NCBI GenBank assembly: GCA_039182715.1
Contig: JBCDBY010000059.1
Location: forward strand, 1-17,479
Reading direction: 5' to 3'
From: JBCDBY01 sp039182715
GTDB taxonomy: Bacteria; Planctomycetota; PLA2
DNA: 17,479 bases
A model generated the notes under the pieces. That model saw nothing but the letters and a program-made list of their open reading frames with translations, was not told the DNA's origin and did not search any database. Below, in pieces: positions 8,207-17,173 of the stretch (the stretch's first letter is position 1; every line of letters starts with the position of its first letter). Position numbers and translations under genes: made by a program.

Positions 8207-9628
8207 ATGAATGCCCGTCTGTGGGTGTGCGCGGCCGTCCTGGTCGCCTGCCCCGCCCTCGCCTCCGAAGCGTCCGCCGCCCCGGCGTTCGTCTTCAACA
8301 ACAACGACGCCGGCCCCGGCTCGTTCCGCCGCGCGGTCCGTCGCGCGAGCACCAACCCGAGCGTGAACACGATCGTGTTCTTCGCGAAGGACGTCCGCAT
8401 CACCAGCGGCACCGTGGTCTACCGCGGCAGCCAGACGCTCAACCTGCTCGGCTTCGGCGCCAAGGTGTCGGCGCGCGGCAGCGGCAAGTTCGACCTCTTC
8501 GAGAGCCGTGGTGGCGGCAGCCTCAACATCCACAACCTCGAGCTCGTCGGCGCGAAGGAGCGCGGCGTGGTGATCACCGTTCCGGCCTGGCGTCGCGGCA
8601 CGATCCGCCTCTGCCTGTGGAACAGCACCGTGCGCGGCCACGACAAGTTCGGCGTGCACATCGACGACAACGCGGGCTCGCCCGCCGGCGTCTTCACCAA
8701 GTTCGTGAAGAGCTCGGTGCGCGGCAACGGCATCCAGGCGGTCATCGGCACCGAGTTCGACGATCAGGACGGCGTGCGCGTCGACGAGCGCGGCCCCGGC
8801 GGTATCCAGTTCATCGCCTACGACAGCGACTTCAACCGCAACAAGTTCGATGCGATCGAGCTCGACGAGGGCGGCACGGGCGACGTCGTCGCCTGGCTCG
8901 TGGACTGCGACATCAACCGCAACGGCGACGGCAGCCTGCCGGACATCAACGCCGAGGACCCGGAGGAGATCGATCCCGAGGACGGCTTCGACATCGATGC
9001 GGCCGGCGGCGGCGACGTCGAGGTCGTGATGATCGACTGCAGCGTCAGCAACAACGACGACGAAGGCATCGACCTCGACCAGGCCGGCGACGGCGACTGC
9101 GTCCTGATCTGCCACAACGTCACCGTCAACGGCAACGTCGACGAGGGCATCAAGATCAGCCAGGGCGAGGACGAGGCCGGCGAGGGCGAGATCGAGTTCG
9201 AGATCCGCGACTCGGTCGTCAACAGCAACGGCGGCGACGGCATCAAGCTCGAGAACTTCGACGACGGCGACATCACCGCCGACATCCGCAACTGCACCGT
9301 CAACCGCAACGACGACGGCATCGAGCTGGAGCAGATCAACGAGGACGGCTTCGAGGCGGTCGGCAGCATCACGCTGCGCCTGCGCGACAGCGACGTCAAC
9401 CGCAACGGGGACGAAGGCGTCGCCATCGCCGTCTTCGGCGACGGTGAGCGTGCCGTGGCCCGCGTGCGCGACAGCAACGTCCGCCGCAACGGTGGCACCG
9501 GCCTGAAGGTGGAGCAGGACTCCGAGGAGCCGCTCGGCCTGCTGCGCGTGGTCGACTCGACCGTGACCGGGAACGACGAGGACATCGAGACGGAAAACGT
9601 CACCGAAGTCATCGTCAGCACCCCGTAG
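8207..9628 (+). CDS. secreted right-handed parallel beta-helix protein, acidic
   Basis: The protein has 473 residues. A signal peptide is clear: MNARLWVCAAVLVACPALAS, with cleavage likely after ASA at residue 24. This supports the ATG at 8207 rather than the upstream in-frame start at 8138. The mature protein contains about 11 beta-helix coils with the repeated pattern DSxVNxNGxDGIxL. Examples begin at residues 139, 168, 206, 233, 277, 304, 335, 362, 394, 422 and 450. Coils resemble the right-handed beta-helix (pectate-lyase-like) superfamily. The inserts between coils are rich in Asp and Glu (for example about 248-272 and 319-333), which suggests cation binding or an unusually acidic surface. 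No catalytic triad is apparent, so a structural or carbohydrate-binding role is as likely as lyase activity. No anchor or sorting domain is visible at the C-terminus. Confidence 0.85.
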   Translation: MNARLWVCAAVLVACPALASEASAAPAFVFNNNDAGPGSFRRAVRRASTNPSVNTIVFFAKDVRITSGTVVYRGSQTLNLLGFGAKVSARGSGKFDLFESRGGGSLNIHNLELVGAKERGVVITVPAWRRGTIRLCLWNSTVRGHDKFGVHIDDNAGSPAGVFTKFVKSSVRGNGIQAVIGTEFDDQDGVRVDERGPGGIQFIAYDSDFNRNKFDAIELDEGGTGDVVAWLVDCDINRNGDGSLPDINAEDPEEIDPEDGFDIDAAGGGDVEVVMIDCSVSNNDDEGIDLDQAGDGDCVLICHNVTVNGNVDEGIKISQGEDEAGEGEIEFEIRDSVVNSNGGDGIKLENFDDGDITADIRNCTVNRNDDGIELEQINEDGFEAVGSITLRLRDSDVNRNGDEGVAIAVFGDGERAVARVRDSNVRRNGGTGLKVEQDSEEPLGLLRVVDSTVTGNDEDIETENVTEVIVSTP

Positions 9629-9642
9629 ATCCGATCCGGAGC

Positions 9643-9671
9643 GCGGCGTCGGGGTGTTATCCCGGCGCCGC
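9643..9671. terminator. shared hairpin between convergent genes
   Basis: An 11-pair stem is formed by GCGGCG-T-CGGG (9643-9653) and CCCG-G-CGCCGC (9661-9671), with one T-G wobble and a 7-base loop. It follows the beta-helix stop by 14 bases and includes the stop codon of the minus-strand gene (9657-9659) in its loop. It could end transcription from both sides, although no long T-tract follows. Confidence 0.5.
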
Positions 9672-10121
9672 GGTCCGTTCGATCAGCGGGAAGTTGACGG
9701 TCTCCGCCAGCGTCCCGTCCGGCCGGTAGAAGCGGACGGTGGTCTCGCCGCGCCAGCGATCTCCGTTCTTCTGGAAGTAGACCTCGCCGCGCACCCGGAC
9801 ATCCGTACCGAGGGAGACCGGCGGAAGGCCCATGCCGCGCGGGAACGCGGTCGCCACCTTGAACACGCGGTCGGCCACGGCCGGCACCTGGTGCGTGATC
9901 CAGTGCGAGAGGTTGTTGCTCGCTTCCAGGAAAATCACGTGCGAGAACTCCGAACGCCCGCGCGCGAGCGGGCAATCCGGCGCGACGTGCACGATGCCCT
10001 CCGCCTCGTGGCGCGTGCCGCCTCCGTCCTCCGTCGTCCGCAACGGCCCGACGTGCGTGAGCAGGTGCAGGCCGGGGATGCGGGCGAGTTCGCGGGCTTC
10101 GAGCGGGCGCAAATCGGTCAC
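9657..10121 (-). CDS. hypothetical protein, possible hotdog-like fold
   Basis: The 154-residue protein is not recognised. The N-terminus reads VTDLRPLEARELARIPGL. The middle has a helix-like segment EFSHVIFLEASNNLSHWITHQV (about 58-79). The C-terminal half alternates strands (DVRVRGEVYFQKNGDRWRGETTVRFYRPDGTLAE, about 107-140). A central helix packed by long strands resembles hotdog thioesterase/dehydratase proteins, but this is weak inference and no catalytic motif is evident. There is no signal peptide. The GTG at 10121 is chosen because the upstream extension is low-complexity and would overlap the divergent dioxygenase gene. That leaves only 20 bp between this start and the GTG at 10142. 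Confidence 0.65.
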   Translation of the reverse strand: MTDLRPLEARELARIPGLHLLTHVGPLRTTEDGGGTRHEAEGIVHVAPDCPLARGRSEFSHVIFLEASNNLSHWITHQVPAVADRVFKVATAFPRGMGLPPVSLGTDVRVRGEVYFQKNGDRWRGETTVRFYRPDGTLAETVNFPLIERTAAPG

Positions 10122-10141
10122 GTTGCCTAGGATACGGAAGC

Positions 10142-10888
10142 GTGCAACGAGGAGGAACGGATCTGGAGCCGGCGCGGATCGCGTGGGAAGAGCGCGCGCG
10201 CGCCCGCGCACTGCTGCGGGAACATCCGCTGGTTCTGGTGCGCGCCCCCGGTCTTGCACCGCGGGACCTCGTCTCCTTCGCGTGCACCCTCGGCGACATC
10301 GAGCCGGTCCATCGCCCGCTCTTCCGGCATGAGGACGACCCGCGCATCATGCGGAGGGGGAATCCGCGCGCGGCGGACGGAACGACGATCGGCGCCAACG
10401 CGGTCGGCCACGGGTTTCACTCCGACATGTCCTTCCGGCCCCGCCCGCCGCGCCTGACGATGCTCTACGCGGTCGAGACGCCGCGCGCCGGCGGTGCCAC
10501 CGAGTTCGGGTCCCTCGAACGGCTGCACGGCCTGCTTGCCGAGGCGTCGTGGTCGGATCATGCCGTGCGCCATGAGACGCCCAGCACTGCTTTTCGCGAC
10601 GATCCCGATCGCGCGAGCGTGAAGCCTCTGGTCGCGCATCACCCCGACCACGGCCGCCCCTTCGTCTACGCCAGTCCGTGCTACGCGAAGGAGATCGTCG
10701 GCATCCCGGCCGACGTGTCGGCCGACATCCTGGCCCGCATCGCCGAGGCGTGTGAGCCGCCCGACTATGCCCACGCCTGGCAGAACGGCGACCTGTTGCT
10801 GTGGGACAACCTCGGCGTCGTGCACCGCGCCACGCCCTTCGACCCGAATGATCACCGCCTGCTCTGGCGGATGTCCGTCCACCTGTGA
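10142..10888 (+). CDS. TauD/TfdA family Fe(II)/2-oxoglutarate-dependent dioxygenase
   Basis: The protein has 248 residues. Family enzymes hydroxylate small molecules using Fe(II), O2 and 2-oxoglutarate in the cytoplasm. The iron-binding facial triad is visible as GHGFHSDMSF (H93, D95) and the distal NLGVVHRA (H228). R239 or R243 in DHRLLWRMSV is the likely 2-oxoglutarate carboxylate ligand, and GGATEF at about 117-122 matches the conserved Thr region. The substrate is unknown; gamma-butyrobetaine, taurine and syringomycin-type halogenase relatives share the fold. The start is uncertain. The GTG at 10142 has no ribosome-binding site, while GAGGAGG at 10148-10154 would suit a CTG at 10163 in the same frame. 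The stop overlaps the next start by 4 bp (GTGA), so translation is probably coupled. Confidence 0.88.
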   Translation: MQRGGTDLEPARIAWEERARARALLREHPLVLVRAPGLAPRDLVSFACTLGDIEPVHRPLFRHEDDPRIMRRGNPRAADGTTIGANAVGHGFHSDMSFRPRPPRLTMLYAVETPRAGGATEFGSLERLHGLLAEASWSDHAVRHETPSTAFRDDPDRASVKPLVAHHPDHGRPFVYASPCYAKEIVGIPADVSADILARIAEACEPPDYAHAWQNGDLLLWDNLGVVHRATPFDPNDHRLLWRMSVHL

Positions 10889-11814
10889 TCTGGGCCGTCA
10901 GCTGCTTTTTCAACCCGTGCCGCTACGAGCGGCGGGTGCACAACCACCGGCTTTTCCGGGCGCGGCTGGGCGTGCCGCTGCTGACGATCGAGCTGTCGCA
11001 CGACGACCACTTCGAGCTGGCCGAGGACGACGCGGACCTGGTCCTGCGGCGCTCCTGCCCCGACGTGTTGTGGCAAAAAGAGCGGCTCCTGAACGTGGCG
11101 TTCGCGTCGTTGCCGCCGGCGTGCGACGCCGTCGCCTGGTTCGACGGCGACGTCTTCCTGGCGCGGGATGACTGGGCCGACGAAGCGCGGCGGCGGTTGC
11201 GCGACGACGCGGTTCTGCTGCACCTGTTCGACCGCTGCACCGATCTGCCGCGCGACGTCGTCGAGCCGCAGGGCAAGCCGACCGGTCGCAGCTTTGTGGC
11301 GCTGCACGACGAGGGCGGGCAAGAGGCCGCGCTATTCGAGGCGATGTGGGGGAGCCATCCGACGGACGGCGGCGTGCGGCGCCGGCTGAGCTCGGGTTTC
11401 GCGTGGGCGGCGCGCCGCGAGCTGCTCACGGGCCCCGGACTGTACGACGCCTGCATCCTCGGCTCGGGTGATCGTGCCCTTGCGTGCGCGGCGTACGGGC
11501 GTGCCGAACGATCGACGCAGAACTTCCTGCGCAACGATGCGCAGCGCGCGCACTACTTCGCATGGGGCCGGCGGTTCGCCGATGCGGTCGACGGGCGCAT
11601 CGGATTTCTCGCGGGCGATCTCTACCACCTCTGGCATGGCGATCTCGCCGACCGCGGCTACCGCACGCGCTGGGCCGACTTCGCCACGTTCGGATTCGAC
11701 CCGGCGCGCGACATCGCCGTCGACGCGCAGGGCTGCTGGCGCTGGGCGACCGATAAGCCGGCCATGCATGTGTTCGTGCGCGACTATTTCGCGCGGCGGA
11801 AGGAGGACGGATGA
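10885..11814 (+). CDS. putative GT-A type glycosyltransferase
   Basis: The protein has 309 residues. The N-terminus MIWAVSCFFNPCRYERRVHN is followed by WQKERLLN (63-70) and then VAWFDGDVFL (83-92), whose DGD (87-89) is placed like the metal-binding DxD of GT-A nucleotide-sugar transferases. A C-terminal GDLYHLWHGDL (about 254-264) has the His-rich segment often seen near the acceptor site. There are no membrane segments. Donor and acceptor are unknown, and family assignment by eye is tentative. The GTG start overlaps the dioxygenase stop (GTGA), and its own stop overlaps the hydrolase start (ATGA). This marks a tightly coupled three-gene unit. Context suggests joint modification of a sugar or other metabolite, which is inference. 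Confidence 0.7.
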   Translation: MIWAVSCFFNPCRYERRVHNHRLFRARLGVPLLTIELSHDDHFELAEDDADLVLRRSCPDVLWQKERLLNVAFASLPPACDAVAWFDGDVFLARDDWADEARRRLRDDAVLLHLFDRCTDLPRDVVEPQGKPTGRSFVALHDEGGQEAALFEAMWGSHPTDGGVRRRLSSGFAWAARRELLTGPGLYDACILGSGDRALACAAYGRAERSTQNFLRNDAQRAHYFAWGRRFADAVDGRIGFLAGDLYHLWHGDLADRGYRTRWADFATFGFDPARDIAVDAQGCWRWATDKPAMHVFVRDYFARRKEDG

Positions 11815-12596
11815 GCTTCGAGATGTTCGAACAACCCCGACGCGGCGCCCTGCACCGCGCGGCGGAAGAGCGCGCGCCGACCGTGCTCATCGCGCACGGG
11901 TTCAAAGGCTTCATGGACTGGGGCATGTTTCCGTGGATCGCCGACCGGCTGGCCGCCGCCGGGTTCGCGGCGATCCGCTTCGACTTCGCGGGCAACGGTG
12001 TCGACGAGCGGGGTGACTTCACCGACCTCGAGGGATTTCGGGCCAACACGCTGGGGCGCGAGCAGGAGGACCTCGGCGCCATGCTCGACGCCGTGGCGAG
12101 CGGGCGTTGGGCCGCCTGCCGCCCCGAGCGCATCGGCCTGCTCGGCCACAGCCGAGGTGGTGGGGGCGTGATCCTGAAGGCGGCGGAGGACGATCGGGTC
12201 ACCGCGGTCGCGACGCTGGCCGCCATCGCGCGCGCCGACCGCTTCCCCGCCGAAGCGCGCGCCCAGGCGGAGCGTGACGGCTTCTACCCGGTGCGCAACG
12301 CGCGGACGGGGCAGGAGCTGCCGGTGGGCCGGGCCTACTTCGAGGATGCGGCGGGCCGCGACATTCCGGCGGCGGCGCGGGCGATGGGGCCGCCGCTGCT
12401 GCTGGTGCACGGGACCGACGACCCGGCGGTGCCGATCGACGAGGGGCGCGCCCTCGCCCGCGCCCACGGGCTGCTCTTCGAGATCGAGGGTGCCGATCAC
12501 ACCTTCGGGGCCCGGCATCCGTTCGCCGGGGCTCCGGACGAGCTGGTTCGCGCCGTCGACGGGGCGATCGAGTTCTTCGCCGAGACGCTCCGTTAG
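11811..12596 (+). CDS. alpha/beta hydrolase
   Basis: The 261-residue protein has the complete alpha/beta hydrolase pattern. The oxyanion-region motif is LIAHGFKGFMDWG (26-38), the nucleophile elbow is GHSRGG (112-117, S114), the acid is in LVHGTDDPAVP (198-208, D203 or D204), and the catalytic His is H230 in GADHTFG. An insert between about 140 and 190 would form the cap. There is no signal peptide, so it is cytoplasmic. It resembles dienelactone-hydrolase or serine-aminopeptidase-like esterases, and the substrate is unknown. The start is well supported: AGGAGG lies 4 bases before the ATG, which overlaps the stop of the preceding gene. It belongs to the dioxygenase-glycosyltransferase unit. 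Confidence 0.88.
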   Translation: MSFEMFEQPRRGALHRAAEERAPTVLIAHGFKGFMDWGMFPWIADRLAAAGFAAIRFDFAGNGVDERGDFTDLEGFRANTLGREQEDLGAMLDAVASGRWAACRPERIGLLGHSRGGGGVILKAAEDDRVTAVATLAAIARADRFPAEARAQAERDGFYPVRNARTGQELPVGRAYFEDAAGRDIPAAARAMGPPLLLVHGTDDPAVPIDEGRALARAHGLLFEIEGADHTFGARHPFAGAPDELVRAVDGAIEFFAETLR

Positions 12597-12625
12597 GGGC
12601 TTTCACGCCCCGTTAGGATTCCCGA

Positions 12626-14424
<1,799 letters not shown>

Positions 14425-14425
<1 letters not shown>

Positions 14426-14553
14426 GGGCCAGGGGCTAGGAGCCAGGGGCCCGAACGTTGGGCGTCAAACGTTCCACGTGTTGCCCCTTCGCAGTCGTCG
14501 CAACGGGCCTCCCGAAGCCCGCCCCTAGCCCCTAGCTCCTAGCCCCTGGCCCC
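14425..14553. repeat. 129-bp palindromic element after typA
   Basis: GGGGCCAGGGGCTAGGAGC at 14425-14443 is an exact inverted copy of 14535-14553. The arms are built from a repeated [TA/CC]AGGGGC word, so several registers could pair. Within the loop a perfect 7-bp hairpin GAACGTT/AACGTTC spans 14453-14474. The left arm overlaps the last base of the typA stop codon. It may act as a transcription end or be a REP/MITE-like element. There is no T-tract. Confidence 0.75.
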
Positions 14554-14612
14554 CCTGTGTGCGGGCGCAACCGCTCATCTGTCACATTTCCCGCCAACGG
14601 CTTCCCACCGAC

Positions 14613-14767
14613 TTTTCCACGCGCGCGCCCTCGCGTGAACTTGTGGAAAAAAATGCCGGTTGGCGCGGCGTGAGCGGTTTTCCGAGCAGGGTGTCGGGAA
14701 CAACCTGTGGATAAGTCGTGAACGTCGGTTTTTCCTGCGCCTTGGCAGTGCGCTTGCACTATCCACA
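14613..14767. other. cluster of four DnaA-box-like sites (possible origin or DnaA-controlled region)
   Basis: Measured against TTWTNCACA, the sites are TTTTCCACG at 14613-14621 (8/9), TTTTCCACA on the minus strand at 14642-14650 (9/9), TTATCCACA on the minus strand at 14706-14714 (9/9) and CTATCCACA at 14759-14767 (8/9). They sit in a gene-free stretch between the typA element and the candidate RNA. Short A/T-rich runs (AAAAAAATG near 14647 and TTGAAATAAT at 14778-14787) are present, but no long AT-rich unwinding region is seen. No dnaA, dnaN or parAB gene is in the window. Confidence 0.45.
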
Positions 14768-14787
14768 CCATCGCTCATTGAAATAAT

Positions 14788-15895
14788 CGGTGTCAGGTGT
14801 CGGGTGTACCACGCACCGCGACGCTGCACGTGTGGAACTCCGGTAGGGAGCAGTCGCGTTCGAAGTCCGAGGTCGGCCCCGCTTTGCGGGCGCGCCGTCC
14901 AAAGGCGGTGAATCCATAAGCCAGGGCGCGAGTCATCCTGAAGAAGCACGTGAAGCGAGAAGGTGCGAAACCCCAGGAAGGCCGGCAGTCTCGAGAGAGA
15001 CCAGCCGATTTCCGTACACGCAATCCCCTGTATCCCCGCCCGAGAGTGGAACCGTAGGGAGCATTTTCGGTCGAAGGGAAGGAGGGGCTTTGGATCGCTT
15101 GCGATCCTCAGGTACGGGAGGAGAGAGCCTTGGAGGGGCGAACACCCAGGAGGGCAAGGTCAGGACCCCAGTCGTTTGGATTTCCAACACGTCTGGTCGT
15201 TCTTTCCCCTTCCCGATTCTGGATAAACCTCTGAAGTCGCGCCGTCCCCGCCTACGGGTGGGGCCGGGGAACGGCAGGAGAGGCGAGGCCCCGAGAGGGG
15301 TACCGCAGGTCGGGGGGAGCAAGGCCCTGAAGGGACAACCCCATGGGCGCTGCGGAGGTCGACGGACCTTCGCCAGGCGTGGCCGGGAGTAAGCCGTCGC
15401 GAGGGTCGAAACCCTGTGGGCGGAAGCTGCCGAGGTGTGGAAGCCTCGGGAACAACCGGACTGGTTGCGCGAGAGCGTGCCGTAGGGGAAGAAATCCCAG
15501 GAGTGCCGTTCGGCGTGGGTCGGGGAACCGATCGCGTCGGGGGGTGCCCGAACGGAGAGACTCCAAGGACGAACCAAGTGCAGGACCGCAGCCCTCACGT
15601 GCCTCGGCGCGTGTGGAACCGGCGGCCGGAAAGACCCCAGGGCGGCGAAGAACCGCGAAGGGGGAGCGCAGAACCGAATACGCGCTACCGGTCGACGGGC
15701 GCGATGGAGCACGGGTCGACGTCGAAGGAGGACGGCCACCACGCGGCAACGCGCGGTCGCCAGGTTCGGGTTGCCCGCAAGGTGCTGGAGGGAGCCCGTG
15801 GTCAACCGCCCTGAGCCGATTCTTGATTACGACAGCCCTCACTGTCCGGCGCGGTCATTGCGAGCCTCCTCCTTTGACCGCGTCACTTTTTATTT
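14788..15895 (+). ncRNA. candidate large structured RNA (~1.1 kb, class unknown)
   Basis: No protein-like frame is found on either strand here. The plus strand is purine-rich and holds many local hairpins with stable tetraloops in that orientation: CUUG at 15092-15107 (GGATCG/CGATCC), UACG at 15246-15263 (7-bp stem), GAGA at 15288-15301, GAGA at 15467-15478 and GGAA at 15520-15531 (TCGG/CCGA). Further stems are 14788-14818, 14817-14858 (9 pairs with a 2-base bulge), 15402-15415 and 15430-15449. Some of these are alternatives, since 14788-14818 and 14817-14858 overlap by two bases. The motif GTGGAAC..CGGTAGGGAGCA at 14832-14852 recurs as GTGGAACCGTAGGGAGCA at 15046-15063. An intrinsic terminator follows at 15850. 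The 5' end is approximate, with no convincing promoter. It does not look like rRNA, tmRNA or RNase P RNA. A degenerate or ORF-less group II intron is possible, but I found no domain V. Confidence 0.6.
15850..15895 (+). terminator. intrinsic terminator at the end of the candidate RNA
   Basis: CGCGGTCA (15850-15857) pairs perfectly with TGACCGCG (15875-15882) around a 17-base loop. It is followed by TCACTTTTTATTT (15883-15895), the only clear stem plus T-tract noticed in the window. The orientation supports plus-strand transcription of the region before it. Confidence 0.65.
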
Positions 15896-16163
15896 GGCCC
15901 AACGGCTTACGCCGTTGGAGCTGGGCGACTTCGGAACGTGTTGTGCGCTGGCTGGAGTCGGCTGAGCGACTTCGGAGCCGGGGAGCTGGCTGGCCCAACG
16001 GCTTACCTGTCCGCCATAGCTCGCGCTAGCGAGCGACGGCGGGCGCTGTTGGAGCTGGGCGACTTCGGAACGTGTTGTGCCGAGGTTGGAGGGGATCGAC
16101 GAGTTCGTAGAACTCGGCGTTTCAGGCCCAACGGCTTACCTGTCCGCCATAGCTCGCGCTAGC
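15896..16163. repeat. hairpin-bearing intergenic repeat units (copies A, B and left half of C)
   Basis: Units begin with GGCCCAACGGCTTAC at 15896 (A), 15992 (B) and 16125 (C). Each complete unit then has GTTGGAGCTGGGCGACTTCGG and AACGTGTTGTGC. Copy A carries a minimal perfect hairpin CCAACGGC-TTAC-GCCGTTGG (15899-15918). Copies B and C carry about 38 extra bases in which CCGCC..GCTCGC pairs with GCGAGC..GGCGG around GCTA. Starts are 96 bases apart (A to B) and 133 (B to C). Copy C is split by the insertion sequence and resumes at 17201. Confidence 0.8.
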
Positions 16164-16190
16164 TGTGGTTTCCGACTAGGTCGTTGACAC
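16164..16190. repeat. IS481 terminal inverted repeat at the transposase 3' end
   Basis: It starts TGTGGTTTCCGACTAGG and ends TTGACAC. The transposase TAG stop (16176-16178) lies inside this repeat. Confidence 0.85.
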
Positions 16191-17114
16191 TCTTCGTCGA
16201 AGGCGAGTGACCGGCGGCTTGCCTCCGAGGCTCCCGTGGGGCCGCTCGTGATTGTAGTACGCGAGCCACTTGGGGAGAGCGCGAGCGCGCGCGTTGGAGT
16301 GACGGTACCGCTTTGCGTACGCCCAGTTCCGGATCAGCGTCTGGATGAAGCGCTCGGCTTTTCCGTTCGTCTGCGGGCGATAGGGTCGAGTGCGTCGGTG
16401 CTTGGCTCCGAGCGCCTCGCAGGCAGCCGCAAACGCGTACGAGCGGTAGCACGACCCGTTGTCGGTCAGCACCGCTTCGACCCGGATCCGACGACGTCCA
16501 AACCATGCCACCGCGCGGCGGAGGAAGCCGATCGCCGTTTCCTGCTTCTCGTCGTCGTGGATCTCGACGTACGCCGCGCGGCTGTGGTCGTCGATACACA
16601 CGTGGACGAAGTCCCAGCCCGCACCATGGCTGCGTCGATAGCCGGCGGACTTGCCAATCACGCGATGCCCCGCACGCCGAAAGCGGCCCAGCTTCTTCAC
16701 GTCCAGGTGGAGCAGCTCGCCGGGCCGGCTCTTCTCGTAGCGTCGCACCACGGCCGGCGGCGTGACCGCGCGCAGCAGGCCGAGCCCGAGACGGCGCAGC
16801 CAGCCGCTCACGGTCGAGCGAGCCATCCCCAATCGCAGAGCGATGGCTTGACCGGTCCAACGCTTCCGGCGAAGCGACTCGATCCGCCGGACAAGCCGGG
16901 CAGGCGTCCGGTGCGGTCGATGGCGCGGAGCGCTCGAGCGATCCTGGAGCCCAGGCTCGCCCTCCTCGCGCCAGCGGCGTAGCCACTTGTACGCCGTGCT
17001 GCGGCTTACGCCTACGGCTTCAGCAGCAGCACGGACCGAGTCTCCCGACTCGATCCGATCGACCAGCAGACGACGGGAAAACGGATTCGTACGAGCGTTA
17101 CCATGCAGCTTCAC
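16176..17114 (-). CDS. IS481 family transposase (DDE)
   Basis: The protein has 312 residues, near full family length. Two N-terminal helix-turn-helix segments (about 20-50, with AAAEAVGVSRSTAYKWLRRW, and about 85-110, with IALRLGMARSTVSGWLRRLG) bind the IS ends. The integrase-core catalytic triad is D138 in LLHLDVKKLG, D218 in VLTDNGSCY and E254 in NGKAERFIQ. The ending YNHERPHGSLGGKPPVTRL is typical of IS481/IS3-like transposases. The GTG start has a good GGAAGGAG ribosome-binding site 7 bases upstream. No frameshift or internal stop is seen, so the gene appears functional. It is transcribed from the right end of the element toward the left. Confidence 0.95.
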   Translation of the reverse strand: MKLHGNARTNPFSRRLLVDRIESGDSVRAAAEAVGVSRSTAYKWLRRWREEGEPGLQDRSSAPRHRPHRTPARLVRRIESLRRKRWTGQAIALRLGMARSTVSGWLRRLGLGLLRAVTPPAVVRRYEKSRPGELLHLDVKKLGRFRRAGHRVIGKSAGYRRSHGAGWDFVHVCIDDHSRAAYVEIHDDEKQETAIGFLRRAVAWFGRRRIRVEAVLTDNGSCYRSYAFAAACEALGAKHRRTRPYRPQTNGKAERFIQTLIRNWAYAKRYRHSNARARALPKWLAYYNHERPHGSLGGKPPVTRLRRRVSTT

Positions 17115-17173
17115 CTCGGGCTCCTTCCGGTCTGGGTTGTGGTTAGCAACTCCCCAGATACGGGAGGTCCCGG

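Noticed and set aside
7106..9115. 669-codon minus-strand open frame
   Set aside because: It lies opposite ppk2 and the beta-helix gene. The Val/Ala/Asp-rich text is a typical antisense shadow.
14933..15805. 290-codon open frame on the minus strand
   Set aside because: It is rich in Arg, Pro and Ser with no domain, lies antisense to the tetraloop hairpins, and lacks protein-like periodicity; it looks like a by-product of GC-rich structured RNA sequence.
14963..15833. Group II intron with GTGCG 5' end at 14963
   Set aside because: GTGCG and RNA-like helices are present, but no domain V (GAGCCG..GAAA..CGGTTC type), no reverse transcriptase and no clear exon context were found. It stays an alternative to test rather than a call.
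15343..16029. 228-codon open frame on the plus strand
   Set aside because: Low-complexity Arg/Gly-rich translation that runs through the terminator and into the repeat units; no recognisable domain or ribosome-binding site.
15896..16163. Integron attC sites
   Set aside because: GCCCAAC fits the RYYYAAC core, but the partner GTTGGAG breaks the GTTRRRY consensus. No integrase or cassette genes lie nearby.
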